This document shows, piece after piece, positions 9,928 to 18,670 of a stretch of 64,000 nucleotides of DNA. The stretch is from Methanolobus psychrophilus R15 (GTDB lineage Archaea; Halobacteriota; Methanosarcinia; Methanosarcinales; Methanosarcinaceae): the NCBI GenBank assembly GCA_000306725.1, contig CP003083.1, forward strand, positions 2,964,042 to 3,028,041, read 5' to 3'. Position 1 is the stretch's first letter. The number at the start of each line of letters is the position of its first letter. The position numbers and the translations under genes were made by a program. The notes under the pieces are model-generated. The model did no database searches. It was given only the letters and a program-made list of their open reading frames with translations, and was not told the DNA's origin.

Positions 9928-10401
9928 ATGAAAGTAATGAGCACTTCAAAAGGCATAGGCGGTCAGCTCACGGATTTCAGGAAACTGGTGGAAACCTCCA
10001 AAAGGATAACGTTTGTCGGATCCGCAGGATTCTGCACTCCATTTGCCGAGCTGATGGCGTATGTGATCCGGGGCAGTGCCAGGGAAATTAATTTCGTGCC
10101 TGATGCAAGGCTGGAGGAGGCAAGGTCCATAATTTCAACGCCTTCAGGTATGCAGCTTGGGGAGCCGGCTGACTTCCATGCCGATACAGTTGTCCTGCTT
10201 GGCGGGCTTGCGATGCCAAAAATAGGTGTTGAACCATTAAAAGCGAAAGAAATGATCGATTCCATTCTTGAAGGCTCTGAAAAAAAGCTCATTATCGGAG
10301 TATGTTTCCAGTCTATCTTCCAGAATCAGAACTGGCCGGACACAATAGATTTCGACTTTATTATTAATGCAGACCTCACAAGTGAAGTTAAACAATCCTG
10401 A
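9928..10401 (+). CDS. DUF2124 family protein
   Basis: 157 residues, small soluble alpha/beta protein of the methanogen-restricted DUF2124 family. Visible features are a Gly-rich strand-loop near the start (TFVGSAGFCTPFAELM, about 29-44) and a second one (VVLLGGLAMPKIG, about 91-103), giving a Rossmann-like look. It is only 29 bases after the S-layer-domain gene and on the same strand, so co-transcription is possible although no functional link is known. Biochemical role unknown. Confidence 0.8.
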   Translation: MKVMSTSKGIGGQLTDFRKLVETSKRITFVGSAGFCTPFAELMAYVIRGSAREINFVPDARLEEARSIISTPSGMQLGEPADFHADTVVLLGGLAMPKIGVEPLKAKEMIDSILEGSEKKLIIGVCFQSIFQNQNWPDTIDFDFIINADLTSEVKQS

Positions 10402-10442
10402 AAAGACTTGAGATCACTTTCATTATCGCATCAGTATATAGA

Positions 10443-11465
10443 TTATTCTATCCAGGCATCGACCACTATGTGCCAGACACCAGGAGAATACTTCTTCACC
10501 TTGCGGCATTCCATGATCTCCACCTGTCTGCCCTCGCGCAGCGCGGCTTCCGTTATCCTGGAAATGGGCCTCTTGAACATCAATTTTTCGGGTGTTGTCT
10601 CATGATAGTGCAGCATGCCACCGGTACTTTTGATGGCCCTTATACCATACTCCAGATATTCATGGGTCGTGCCTACATATCCCATCAGTACCCTGTCTGC
10701 AACACCCTGCGGAGTAAGTACCGCACAGTTCCCGTTCAGGGCTTCAACAATATGTTCCACTTTGTTCAGCCGGATATTTTCCTGCAGGTATTCGAAGGAT
10801 TCCGGGTTCAATTCTATTGCATATATCTTCGAGGGTTTTGAGTGGACTGCGATGGGTATTGAAAAATAGCCGATGCCTGCAAACATGTCAACTATTATCT
10901 CATTTGAACCTGCCTTGCTCATGATGCTCTTTTCATATAGGTTGCCTTTTGAGAACATCACCTTTGTAACATCGAGCCTGAAAAGACAATTATTTTCCTT
11001 GTGAGTGGTTTCCGTGGATGTTCCTGCCAGGATTTCCCTTTTGGGTTTTCTGAACTGTCCCTCAATTCCAAGATCGCGTACAACTGTATGGCAATAAGGG
11101 TATATCCTGAGAAGTTCCCGGGCTATGAGGAGCTTATGCCCTTCTATACGCTCATCTATGCTAACGACAATTATCTTTCCTACTATATGCCAACCTGAAG
11201 GGATAAGCTTCAGGTCTGTCTCAGGAATGAGTCCCTCAAGGCGTTCCCGCAGAGGCTGGGACTTGCCGTAGTATTCGGGGCTGTGCTGTTCAATGGTATC
11301 CATGCCTGTAATTTCGCAGATGACCGGTATTTCCAGGAAATCTTTTCCATCCAAGGTGCTTTCCTTTATCTTTCTCTCATGGTCCAGCATCCCATTTTTT
11401 AAGAGTTCATTCCTTATGGCCTCTGCCTCTGAAACAGGCACGACAACTGCTCTTTTAACACTCAT
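10443..11465 (-). CDS. taw2: tRNA(Phe) 4-demethylwyosine aminocarboxypropyltransferase (Taw2/TYW2)
   Basis: 340 residues, Trm5/TYW2-like SAM-dependent enzyme. An N-terminal substrate-recognition region (about 1-150) precedes a Rossmann domain with motif I DMFAGIGYFSIPIA (about 194-207) and an acidic AIELNPE strand. Where Trm5 methyltransferases carry an NPP/NLP catalytic loop, this protein has LMGYVGTTHEYL. I take this as the TYW2 type, which transfers the 3-amino-3-carboxypropyl group of SAM in wyosine formation at G37 of tRNA(Phe). A Trm5-type methyltransferase is the alternative. It is divergent from the MsvR-like gene, sharing a 107-base intergenic region. Confidence 0.78.
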   Translation of the reverse strand: MSVKRAVVVPVSEAEAIRNELLKNGMLDHERKIKESTLDGKDFLEIPVICEITGMDTIEQHSPEYYGKSQPLRERLEGLIPETDLKLIPSGWHIVGKIIVVSIDERIEGHKLLIARELLRIYPYCHTVVRDLGIEGQFRKPKREILAGTSTETTHKENNCLFRLDVTKVMFSKGNLYEKSIMSKAGSNEIIVDMFAGIGYFSIPIAVHSKPSKIYAIELNPESFEYLQENIRLNKVEHIVEALNGNCAVLTPQGVADRVLMGYVGTTHEYLEYGIRAIKSTGGMLHYHETTPEKLMFKRPISRITEAALREGRQVEIMECRKVKKYSPGVWHIVVDAWIE

Positions 11466-11522
11466 GATCCACCTGTCTGATTGACGTTGTTATGCAAATA
11501 CTTTATGATGCCTAGAGTATTA

Positions 11523-11548
11523 TTCGCTACTCAGCGAACATTTATATA
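11523..11548 (+). promoter_or_regulatory. MsvR-type operator overlapping a TATA box
   Basis: TTCGCT-ACTC-AGCGAA (11523-11538) is a perfect 6-bp inverted repeat with a 4-bp spacer. It matches the TTCG-N8-CGAA style of reported MsvR boxes. A TATA element TTTATATA follows directly (11541-11548), about 25-30 bases before the ATG at 11573, so bound regulator would block TBP/TFB. This implies autoregulation. Confidence 0.7.
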
Positions 11549-11572
11549 GATTGTTTATTAATTACGTACTAC

Positions 11573-12307
11573 ATGAATAATGGAGACAGTACTGCTATTT
11601 TTTCCACAGAAGCTGGTTTCATTGCACTGAACGGTTCTGTCAAAATAAAGATTCTGGATTTCTTAAAAACGGGTCCTCGCTCTTTTGATGAAATTGTCAC
11701 CCACACCGGGAAAGCAAAGGCCACTATATCTGTCCACCTCAAAGACCTCAAATCCTGCAACCTTCTGGAGGAACAGATAGACCCTGATGACCGGCGTAAA
11801 AAGATATATTTCCTGAAGTGCCAATACCTTGCATATTCCCAGGAACCGGGGGTCAGGCACTACACGGATATGCTGGATATCATTGCATCCCGTGACATTG
11901 GGAAATATGGCAGCCTCACATGCATATTCTATGCAGTGCAATACGGTTTCCTTGCTCACGGCATCAACTGCACTCCTATAATGAGGGATATTGGCAAGGA
12001 TGTTGGAAAGAGCCTTTCACATAACCTTACTTCAATATACCCTGATGACCTGTTCGAGGAAATGATGGTTTTCTGGGAGACGAACAATATAGGCAGGTTC
12101 TCAGTTGTAGAAAAAGAACCACTGAAAATCGCTGTCTATGACTTTTTTGACTGCAGGTCGCTTCCCATAAAAGCCAAAGTGATCTGCTCTTTTGTACAGG
12201 GCGTCTTTGAAGGTATCTTCAGCGACAAATTCGAAGTACAATGCACCATGGAAATAATCTCTGATTGCACTCAGGACTGCGAAGCCTGTCTTTTTGTCAT
12301 GCGCTGA
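11573..12307 (+). CDS. msvR: MsvR-like redox-sensing transcriptional regulator (HTH plus V4R)
   Basis: 244 residues. Residues ~15-85 form an ArsR-type winged helix (DEIVTHTGKAKATISVHLKD). Residues ~110-244 form a V4R domain ending in a cysteine cluster (C..DCTQDCEACLF). This is the layout of MsvR, a methanogen-specific regulator known from Methanothermobacter and Methanosarcina that binds its own promoter in the reduced state through V4R cysteines and controls oxidative-stress genes. A matching operator overlaps its own TATA box. The transcript is probably nearly leaderless. Convergent with DUF2110, the stops only 2 bases apart. Confidence 0.82.
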   Translation: MNNGDSTAIFSTEAGFIALNGSVKIKILDFLKTGPRSFDEIVTHTGKAKATISVHLKDLKSCNLLEEQIDPDDRRKKIYFLKCQYLAYSQEPGVRHYTDMLDIIASRDIGKYGSLTCIFYAVQYGFLAHGINCTPIMRDIGKDVGKSLSHNLTSIYPDDLFEEMMVFWETNNIGRFSVVEKEPLKIAVYDFFDCRSLPIKAKVICSFVQGVFEGIFSDKFEVQCTMEIISDCTQDCEACLFVMR

Positions 12308-12309
12308 AT

Positions 12310-12996
12310 TTACGCTGCTTTGATAACTCCCAGTTCCCCTTTTATATGCCTGCCAATGGCTGCAACAATGCCCGGGCCGTCCGTGCCCTCACGACAGGTT
12401 ATTATATGCTCCATCAGCCCAAGGCGCTCAATACCGAAAATATCCCTTGCGTGGCCTGTCTTTTTAATAGCTGCCTTGAGTTCTGATCGGGTCACTGAAT
12501 TGGCAGTCACATGATCAAAACCTGACTTCTTCCAGTTCCACAGGATATCAAGTTGCTTTTTCGACAGGTGACCGGTGATATTTTTTGTGTCCTCTATCTC
12601 TATTTCCAGCGGGACATGAAGTATAATGCCAAAGCGTGAGGCTACCTGCTGTGCGTCTCCGGTCCCAAGTGTTCCTAGACTCTTCTGCATAATGGTCACC
12701 GGTACTCCGATATCGATTATAATGTGGTCTTTTTCGATAGAACTCACATAACCTTTACATATATCGCCTTTGTTTACTTTCTTCAAAGGTGAACCATATT
12801 TGTCAACAAGGAAATTAGCAGCAAATTCTTCATCCTCACCACTTATCTCCAGAGTGAGCCACCCTTGCTCTGATATCGATATCTGCGATTTTGCATCAAG
12901 CTCCTTCACATCGTTATCAATAAGGATCTGTGCAGCATGGATGGCACGCTCCCTGGTGCCATAGACTTTGATCAATAATTGGATATTTGTCATCAT
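12310..12996 (-). CDS. DUF2110 family protein
   Basis: 228 residues of the archaeal DUF2110 family. The middle (about 85-130) looks like a small beta-barrel resembling an S1/OB element (GDICKGYVSSIEKDHIIIDI), and the C-terminal half is helical. This suggests nucleic-acid or ribosome contact, but the function is not known. Its ATG overlaps the TAA of the upstream winged-helix gene by one base (TAATG), so the two are translationally coupled. A second in-frame ATG follows immediately at 12993. Confidence 0.8.
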   Translation of the reverse strand: MMTNIQLLIKVYGTRERAIHAAQILIDNDVKELDAKSQISISEQGWLTLEISGEDEEFAANFLVDKYGSPLKKVNKGDICKGYVSSIEKDHIIIDIGVPVTIMQKSLGTLGTGDAQQVASRFGIILHVPLEIEIEDTKNITGHLSKKQLDILWNWKKSGFDHVTANSVTRSELKAAIKKTGHARDIFGIERLGLMEHIITCREGTDGPGIVAAIGRHIKGELGVIKAA

Positions 12997-13577
12997 TACC
13001 CGGATTTTACTTTCTGCTTCATAACAGTATCGAATATATCCTGTATCCTGGACAATCTGTCCAGTGAAGTATCATCGATCTCATTTTCAGACTGTTCGAT
13101 ATTCGTAATTAGTAGCTGGATGTCACGGCTGAAAGGACCGATTTTTCTCTTCACGGCATCATAATCTGCACCATTATGCTTTATTTCTTCATAAACAGAG
13201 CTTATGTTGCCATAAAGCCTTAATATCCTGTCTTCAAGGGAGTCGGAATTAAAAGATACTTCCGTTTCCTGCTCTGCCATATCCTCTTCCAGGTTCTCAG
13301 CCATCTCGCCCTCAAGTGCTATTATAAGGTTTTTGAGCGCATCCACTACCTTATACCCATGCTCTGTCAGCTCTACGTATTTTACCCGTCCCTCAACAGA
13401 GAACCTGACCAGATCATGCTCTTCCATTTTTGAAAGTATCTTGGTGGTATGGGCGAACGTTGAATTAATTTCCTTGGTTATTACCGAGGCATAGGTCTTC
13501 TGGAAAGACCAGATAGCAAGCAGTGCAAGTACCGGTTTCTCCTGTAAAAAAAGTTGTTCAGCATATTCGTTTGTCAT
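12996..13577 (-). CDS. Winged-helix (MarR-like) transcriptional regulator
   Basis: 193 residues from the ATG at 13577, which is preceded by AGGGGAT at a good distance. An earlier ATG at 13592 lacks this. The N-terminal ~75 residues are a winged helix (ALLAIWSFQKTYASVITKEI, then a HTTKILSKMEEHDLV helix and an EGRVKYVELTEHG wing). A long acidic C-terminal part with predicted coiled coil follows (about 80-190) and likely dimerises. The first member of a two-gene operon with DUF2110. Target genes unknown. Confidence 0.78.
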   Translation of the reverse strand: MTNEYAEQLFLQEKPVLALLAIWSFQKTYASVITKEINSTFAHTTKILSKMEEHDLVRFSVEGRVKYVELTEHGYKVVDALKNLIIALEGEMAENLEEDMAEQETEVSFNSDSLEDRILRLYGNISSVYEEIKHNGADYDAVKRKIGPFSRDIQLLITNIEQSENEIDDTSLDRLSRIQDIFDTVMKQKVKSG

Positions 13578-13686
13578 CAGTATCCCCTGCAAGCCCAGGA
13601 TAGGAGCTTATGAATGTAATGCTTAATATTAGATAATCAATTATATATTAATGTATATATCATTATTGGAAAAATAGTATATATGC

Positions 13687-14850
13687 TTATCGGAGTGAGA
13701 GCAATACATTCTCTATCTCACATATGTCTGCGTCCGTTTTGAACGAAGTCCCGCTGAAGTGTGTCCGTGATGCAGCAAATCCCCTGTCCCCCAGCACTGT
13801 TAAAAAACCTTCTATTGCGGTTGGTGAGACACCAATTTTTTTGCACATGATATGCTGGTCATAGAACATCGGTATCTCGAGCTCATCCCGGCAGAGTTCT
13901 ACCAACTTCCTTGCCTGCTCCTTTGTGCCCAGGTTACGAATTTCTATCTCCGCAATGATCTCATTGCAGAAATCCGGCTGGTGCAATCTGCCAAGCCAGA
14001 GTGGTCCTGCAAGCATTCTTTCAGAAGGGCACCTTGGACATCCTTTATCTATAAATGTGGCAATTCCCGCAAAGGCCTGTCTGGAACCGCATGACGGGCA
14101 ATGAGCTATATAACCGACCTGTTCCAGCATGCTGTCGGTTTTCTTTGCTCCCTTCTCTATCTTAAGGTAGGTGCGTACATAATGGCGCGTTGCATGTGAC
14201 AGCAGCGGATCCATGACCTTGTCATTGACAGCCAATTCCCTGGCTATCTTTCCCAGCAGGATGCGCACTCCCATCTCGTTATGATATTCGTTGTTGAAAG
14301 GAATTGAAGCATACTTGCGGATGCCTGAATGCAAGTGTGCACCACACAGCGGAGCGGTATCGGTTGCAGTTACTTCGAGTAAGTGTACCACAGACCGTGC
14401 AGCTGCAGCCAGGAAGGGTGCAGGTGTCCCGAATGGGTCGATATCCACGATGTTGAACCTGTTCTCATGAAGAAGCACATTGGCATTTTTACGTGTTGCT
14501 TCAACCCTGTGTTCCAGGTTAAGATTATTAATATTTTGAAGGATGAGTTTGTAAGCATCTTCACTCCAGTCATTCAGAGTTGCATGGATGCCTGTTTCAT
14601 TGGCAATCCTTAGTCCGCGGATTCCTGACGCTGAGAGTGCATCAACGTATCTTATATCCTCCAGGGCCATATCGCGACGGACAGACAGGTCTCTGGCAAA
14701 AACAGATGTAGCAGCCACGGAAATATCCCGGTTAAGTTCCATGGCAGGATTATAAAAAACAGGAGCCTGGGAAGGTGGAAAAGATACTCCTTCCTCATGT
14801 ACCGGAACGAGTATTTCGGTTTCACCTTCTCTTACAGCTCTTATATTCAT
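13687..14850 (-). CDS. trm1: tRNA (guanine26-N2)-dimethyltransferase
   Basis: 387 residues, about the usual length of archaeal Trm1. The N-terminal SAM-binding half shows [16 protein letters not shown] (motif I) and the catalytic D-P-F signature [15 protein letters not shown]. The C-terminal half contains a zinc-binding pair C-P-S-C and C-P-R-C (about residues 255-280) and a helical tail. The enzyme dimethylates G26 of tRNAs. It is monocistronic, downstream of the cupredoxin lipoprotein gene on the same strand with a 22-base gap. Confidence 0.93.
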   Translation of the reverse strand: MNIRAVREGETEILVPVHEEGVSFPPSQAPVFYNPAMELNRDISVAATSVFARDLSVRRDMALEDIRYVDALSASGIRGLRIANETGIHATLNDWSEDAYKLILQNINNLNLEHRVEATRKNANVLLHENRFNIVDIDPFGTPAPFLAAAARSVVHLLEVTATDTAPLCGAHLHSGIRKYASIPFNNEYHNEMGVRILLGKIARELAVNDKVMDPLLSHATRHYVRTYLKIEKGAKKTDSMLEQVGYIAHCPSCGSRQAFAGIATFIDKGCPRCPSERMLAGPLWLGRLHQPDFCNEIIAEIEIRNLGTKEQARKLVELCRDELEIPMFYDQHIMCKKIGVSPTAIEGFLTVLGDRGFAASRTHFSGTSFKTDADICEIENVLLSLR

Positions 14851-14872
14851 CCGGTTCCCAGAAGGTACTTTG

Positions 14873-15379
14873 TTATATAACGTTAATGGTTCCTTTCATC
14901 CTTTCTTCATAACCCTGTATCTTGTATGTATATGTACCGGTCTCGTTGAAAGTATGTACATACCTTCCTCTGTATCCTATGGTCTGGTCCTCCCACAACT
15001 CTTCATTGCTTATGAGCACAAAGTTCCTTGTAGGACTGTTAAAATTGATCCAAACAACCGAATCGCCAGAGTTTATAGTCAGGTTCGCTGGCAGAGCGAG
15101 GAAATTCTCCAGGCGCACAGTATATGTGCTGGGGTCTGTTGACGGGACAACAGTGACTCCGCTGCCGGTCCCAGTTGCAGGTGTTCCATTGTCAACAACC
15201 GGAGTCTCCTCATCTGCAGGTGTTTCGTTATCAACTGCAGGAGTCTCCTCATCTATCATTTCGTTTTGTTCTCCCTCTGAGATGTTTTCGTCCGTGTCGT
15301 CCAGATCATTATCTGACACGCAGCCGGTAACAAGAAGAGAGAATAATATCATTAGTATAGCAATCCATTTCAGATTCAT
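14873..15379 (-). CDS. Lipoprotein with a cupredoxin-like domain lacking copper ligands
   Basis: 168 residues. A signal peptide with a lipobox (LLVTGC, Cys20) is followed by an acidic Thr/Pro/Glu-rich spacer (about 22-75) with repeated 'TP(A/V)(V/D)(D/N)' units. A cupredoxin fold follows (about 85-168; [20 protein letters not shown] and [18 protein letters not shown]). In amicyanin-type proteins the last loop is YHC-x-x-H-x-x-M. Here the equivalent is YKI-x-x-Y-x-x-x-M, and the first His is also replaced, so type-1 copper binding is unlikely. Exported and membrane-tethered; role unknown. Confidence 0.8.
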   Translation of the reverse strand: MNLKWIAILMILFSLLVTGCVSDNDLDDTDENISEGEQNEMIDEETPAVDNETPADEETPVVDNGTPATGTGSGVTVVPSTDPSTYTVRLENFLALPANLTINSGDSVVWINFNSPTRNFVLISNEELWEDQTIGYRGRYVHTFNETGTYTYKIQGYEERMKGTINVI

Positions 15380-15436
15380 GACATCACCTCAATTAAATAG
15401 GGTTTTGAGAGTATAATAGTTTCCTATTGTTTCCTT

Positions 15437-16096
15437 TCAGGCCTTTATGAGCATGGCATTGATCTTTGTTCCATCCGTGGGATCATCTGGATCATTTATA
15501 TGAATAAGGGCTGCAAAACCTGCTGCAGCCATTCCGGGGTTGACGACAATGGTCCCGTCATGCTCCTCGACACCTCTTGCCTCATGGATATGCCCGCAGA
15601 CCACCAGGCTGACCTTTCCTAGGTACTTTGCCAGCGGTCTGCATCCAACATGTGTATCCCTGACAGCATCCAGTACGCCATAAGGAGGGGCATGGGTAAG
15701 AAGCACTATTGGCTGTTTGTATTCCTGAGCATCCGACATGAGCTTTTCAAGTTTCTCCCCGATGTCACATTCTTCTATCTCAAAAGGTGTGCAAAAAGGT
15801 GTAGGGTTTGATCCGCCAAACCCCACAAAAGTGATCCCTCCGAAGGTTTCCAGCTTATTATGAAGGCTGACAGAGGAGTTATCAAGGATTTCCATAGTTG
15901 ACAGCGGGTCACAGTTCCCGGGTACAGCCATAACTTTCTGACTGAACATGCCAATGAGTTCTAATGCCTTTTCAGAGGGGCCGAAATTGGTGATGTCCCC
16001 TGCGATGAGCACTGCATCCACATTGCCTGCCTTTTCAAGCAAGTCTTTGATAAAGGAGTAATTCCCATGGGGGTCTGCTATTGCGAATATTCTCAT
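15437..16096 (-). CDS. Calcineurin-like metallophosphoesterase
   Basis: 220 residues starting at the ATG at 16096 (MRIFAIADPHGN). The longer open frame to 16180 only overlaps the upstream gene. All metallophosphoesterase motifs are present: D-x-H (ADPHGN), GD (IAGDITNFG), GN-D (VPGNCD, Cys replacing the usual His), the histidine strand (LLTHAPPYG) and GHxH (VCGHIHEARG). It binds two metal ions and probably hydrolyses a phosphodiester; substrate unknown. It lies 31 bases downstream of the AIM24-type gene and probably shares its transcript. Confidence 0.87.
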   Translation of the reverse strand: MRIFAIADPHGNYSFIKDLLEKAGNVDAVLIAGDITNFGPSEKALELIGMFSQKVMAVPGNCDPLSTMEILDNSSVSLHNKLETFGGITFVGFGGSNPTPFCTPFEIEECDIGEKLEKLMSDAQEYKQPIVLLTHAPPYGVLDAVRDTHVGCRPLAKYLGKVSLVVCGHIHEARGVEEHDGTIVVNPGMAAAGFAALIHINDPDDPTDGTKINAMLIKA

Positions 16097-16127
16097 GTCA
16101 ATCTGCTTCTTTATGTCAGTTTGTCTC

Positions 16128-16880
16128 TTAGAAAGACCTGTCGCCTCCAATGAGCCCTCCCAATCCTCCCCTAGACTCATCCCTGCGCTGATAAGATGCT
16201 GCAGCCATTATCCTGTCCGCAAGACGTGAGAACGGCAGGCTCTGCAGATATACAGTGCCAGGACCTTTCAATGTAGCAAGCACAAGCCCTTCTCCACCGA
16301 ACAGGGCATTCTTGAAACCGCCTACCAATTGAATATTGTAATCTACTTTTTCGGAGAACGCAACGATACATCCTGTATCGACCCTTATTACTTCTCCTGC
16401 CTGAAGGTCTTTCTTAATGATCGTGCCTCCTGCATGAACAAAGGCCAGCCCGTCACCGGTCAGTCTCTGCAGGATAAAACCCTCTCCTCCGAAAAGGCCC
16501 GCACCTATCTTTTTAGTAAGGGCTACTTCAATCTCTATACCTTTTGCCGCGCACAGGAAAGAGTCCTTCTGGCACAGGAAGCGTCCACCCACTTCTTTCA
16601 GGTCAAGGGGTATTATTTTTCCCGGGTAGGGTGCCCCGAAAGCCACATATCCTTTTCCTGTTCCTTCGTGGACATAACTGGTAATAAAGAAACTTTCACC
16701 TGTGAGTGTGCGTTTCAACCCCTTGAGCAGCCCTCCGCCGGTGGATGTTTCCATTTTGATCCCGGGCCCCATGTACATCATAGCGCCTGCTTCGGCTCTT
16801 ACAGACTCGCCGGGATCGAGCTCGATCTCAACTAGCTGCATATCATTTCCGATAATCTGGTAATCAATCTCATCTGCCAT
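16128..16880 (-). CDS. AIM24 / TIGR00266 family protein
   Basis: 250 residues of the AIM24-like beta-sandwich family. Visible repeats are the pseudo-symmetric glycine-rich strands GGGLLKGLKRTLTGES, FGGEGFILQRLTGDG and FGGEGLVLATLKGPGTV, ending in a Gly/Arg/Ser-rich tail (GGLGGLIGG). In yeast the namesake is a mitochondrial inner-membrane organiser. In prokaryotes no reaction is established and the proteins are usually cytosolic. No signal peptide here. First gene of a likely two-gene operon with the phosphoesterase. Confidence 0.85.
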   Translation of the reverse strand: MADEIDYQIIGNDMQLVEIELDPGESVRAEAGAMMYMGPGIKMETSTGGGLLKGLKRTLTGESFFITSYVHEGTGKGYVAFGAPYPGKIIPLDLKEVGGRFLCQKDSFLCAAKGIEIEVALTKKIGAGLFGGEGFILQRLTGDGLAFVHAGGTIIKKDLQAGEVIRVDTGCIVAFSEKVDYNIQLVGGFKNALFGGEGLVLATLKGPGTVYLQSLPFSRLADRIMAAASYQRRDESRGGLGGLIGGDRSF

Positions 16881-17062
16881 TTTTGTTCCTCTGTGGGATA
16901 GTTTATCTATTATTAAGTATTCCGGAATTAATCATTCCTAGCTTAGTGAGCCAACTTTATTAATTTATCTGCATTGGCACTGAACTCTACCCGGAAAATC
17001 CTCTTTGTCAATACAGGCAATACATAACATTTGGTGAAGTGCGCAACTGAACTTGAATACCT

Positions 17063-17102
17063 TAATATATGTCCTGTGCCTAAACAGTTGTTGATTATTG
17101 TG
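17063..17102 (+). promoter_or_regulatory. TATA box and GTG start of the cob operon
   Basis: CTTAATATATG at about 17061-17071 is a TATA-like element roughly 30 bases before the GTG at 17100. No ribosome site precedes that GTG, in keeping with a leaderless mRNA. The next CobD copy has the same arrangement (TATTTATAAAA, GTG at 18668), and from these GTGs both proteins are exactly 497 residues, which decides the starts. Confidence 0.55.
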
Positions 17103-18593
17103 TCTGAAGATGAAAACCAGCTTCCGTTTAAACACTATCCACTGGGTTTATCTGCCTGCAAGCACGGTGGGCAGTTAGGTCAGGTTTCCGAAGAAGCAAA
17201 AATCCCGGAATCAGATATTCTTGATTTCAGCGCGAGCCTGAACCCTCTTGGAAGTCCGTTCAGATCTAAAGAAAGCGGCCTTGATATTGAAGCTCTTCTA
17301 GAAAAGGCAATCGGCAAGCTGGAACAATATCCGGATAACAGGTATATCGAATTAAGGACCGCAGCCTCCCGTTTTGCAGGGAGCGGGGTAGAGCCGGACA
17401 ATATAGTACCCGGTAACGGTTCATGTGAACTGCTCAGGCTTATACTTGAATCTGTTGTCGATGAAGGTGACATGGTCATAGTTCCTATGCCCTGCCCTGC
17501 CGAATACTACCGAACCTGCGAAGCTCTCGGTGCTGTGCCTCACAAGATCAAACTGAACGAAATACTCCAACTGCCCAAGAGGACACTTGAAAGGGCAAAG
17601 GCAGTCTTCTTCTCAAATCCCAACAATCCTTCAGGTGACCTGGTATCCCGCGAAAGGATACGTGAGTTTGCCATAAGGTGTGCTGAGCAGGACACCTTGC
17701 TTGTAGTGGACGAGTCTTTTATAGAATTATCCGACCCGTCCCAGAGTGTTGCAGATCTTGCTGCAAAGAGAGATTATCTTTTTGTGACCCGCTCGATAGT
17801 GAATGCCTTTTCCCTGCCGGGCATCAGGTTCTCCTACGGCATCACTTCTTTGGCTATGGCTGCAAGGCTGAATGCCGCACGACTTTCCTGGAACATAGGT
17901 TCAATAACTGAGGAGATTGCCACTGCTGTTCTTAGTATGGAAGGAGGTGTGAACAGCAGTTACCTGGTTAACTCCCGCAGGTTCATCAGGGAGGAAAGGC
18001 AGTACCTAATCGAGCGCCTGTCTTCATTATATGGTTTCAATCCTCTCAAAAGCAATGCCAACTTCGTTCTGGTGGATATGAAAGAGCATTTTATGGATTC
18101 GGAGCATTTTACAAATTGCTTCGCATCCCGCGGAATCTTTTTCCGGGAGTGCAGTGATTTCTTTGAAGGGCAAAAGCACTTTATCCGCATATCAGTGCGC
18201 TCAAGAGATGACTTTGAGAAATTAATATCCCGGTTGGATGATGTCTACGCAGAGTTTAGCAGGGAAGAAGCCAGGGAAAAACTAGTGGAAACCCTTGAGC
18301 AAGGTCTTGAGAGGGTTGCAGCAACCCGTGGCACATGTGGATACTACCCGTGCCATTTTCTCGGCCAGGACTGCACTTTCTGTTTCTGTCCTTTCTATGC
18401 CTGTAGCGATGAGAGAACAGGCGGGAAATGGATAGATAGTGCTATTGGCGGCAAGGTGTGGAGCTGTGAGCATTGTACACTGCTGCACCAGCCGAAAGTG
18501 GCAGAGAAGATACTGGATGTCCTTATGGAGGATGAGGATACGGATGAGAATATCCGTAAAGCATGGATCGAGGTTATCCTGCCTCTATTGTGA
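17100..18593 (+). CDS. CobD paralogue lacking the PLP lysine (probable pseudo-decarboxylase)
   Basis: 497 residues from the GTG at 17100. It aligns along its full length with the CobD that follows, including NPNNPSG, the DESFIEL aspartate and the Cys-rich tail (about 415-470: YYPCHFLGQDCTFCFCPFY ... WSCEHC). At the Schiff-base position the paralogue has SLTK235AFAIPG. This copy has SIVN235AFSLPG, and the following RMGFG phosphate/Arg loop is RFSYG. Without the lysine, PLP chemistry should fail. Since the M. mazei CobD is a reported bifunctional Thr kinase/Thr-P decarboxylase, this copy may retain a kinase, regulatory or subunit role. First gene of the cob operon. Confidence 0.85.
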   Translation: MSEDENQLPFKHYPLGLSACKHGGQLGQVSEEAKIPESDILDFSASLNPLGSPFRSKESGLDIEALLEKAIGKLEQYPDNRYIELRTAASRFAGSGVEPDNIVPGNGSCELLRLILESVVDEGDMVIVPMPCPAEYYRTCEALGAVPHKIKLNEILQLPKRTLERAKAVFFSNPNNPSGDLVSRERIREFAIRCAEQDTLLVVDESFIELSDPSQSVADLAAKRDYLFVTRSIVNAFSLPGIRFSYGITSLAMAARLNAARLSWNIGSITEEIATAVLSMEGGVNSSYLVNSRRFIREERQYLIERLSSLYGFNPLKSNANFVLVDMKEHFMDSEHFTNCFASRGIFFRECSDFFEGQKHFIRISVRSRDDFEKLISRLDDVYAEFSREEAREKLVETLEQGLERVAATRGTCGYYPCHFLGQDCTFCFCPFYACSDERTGGKWIDSAIGGKVWSCEHCTLLHQPKVAEKILDVLMEDEDTDENIRKAWIEVILPLL

Positions 18594-18638
18594 CCGAAAA
18601 GTGTCTTGATGGAATCATTATATCAAAAAAACGAATAT

Positions 18639-18670
18639 ATATTTATAAAATAGAGTTTGTGATCATCGTG
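18639..18670 (+). promoter_or_regulatory. Internal TATA box and leaderless GTG start of cobD
   Basis: ATATTTATAAAA (18639-18650) lies about 25 bases before the GTG at 18668, the spacing expected for transcription starting at the start codon. It suggests a second promoter inside the cob cluster, driving the intact cobD and the downstream genes separately from the pseudo-copy. Confidence 0.55.

Noticed and set aside
14873-15379. Functional blue-copper protein
   Set aside because: The Cys and both His ligands are absent although the fold signatures remain.
17031-17099. Upstream TTG start for the first CobD copy
   Set aside because: It overlaps the predicted TATA box, and the paralogue's GTG start gives an identical length of 497 residues.
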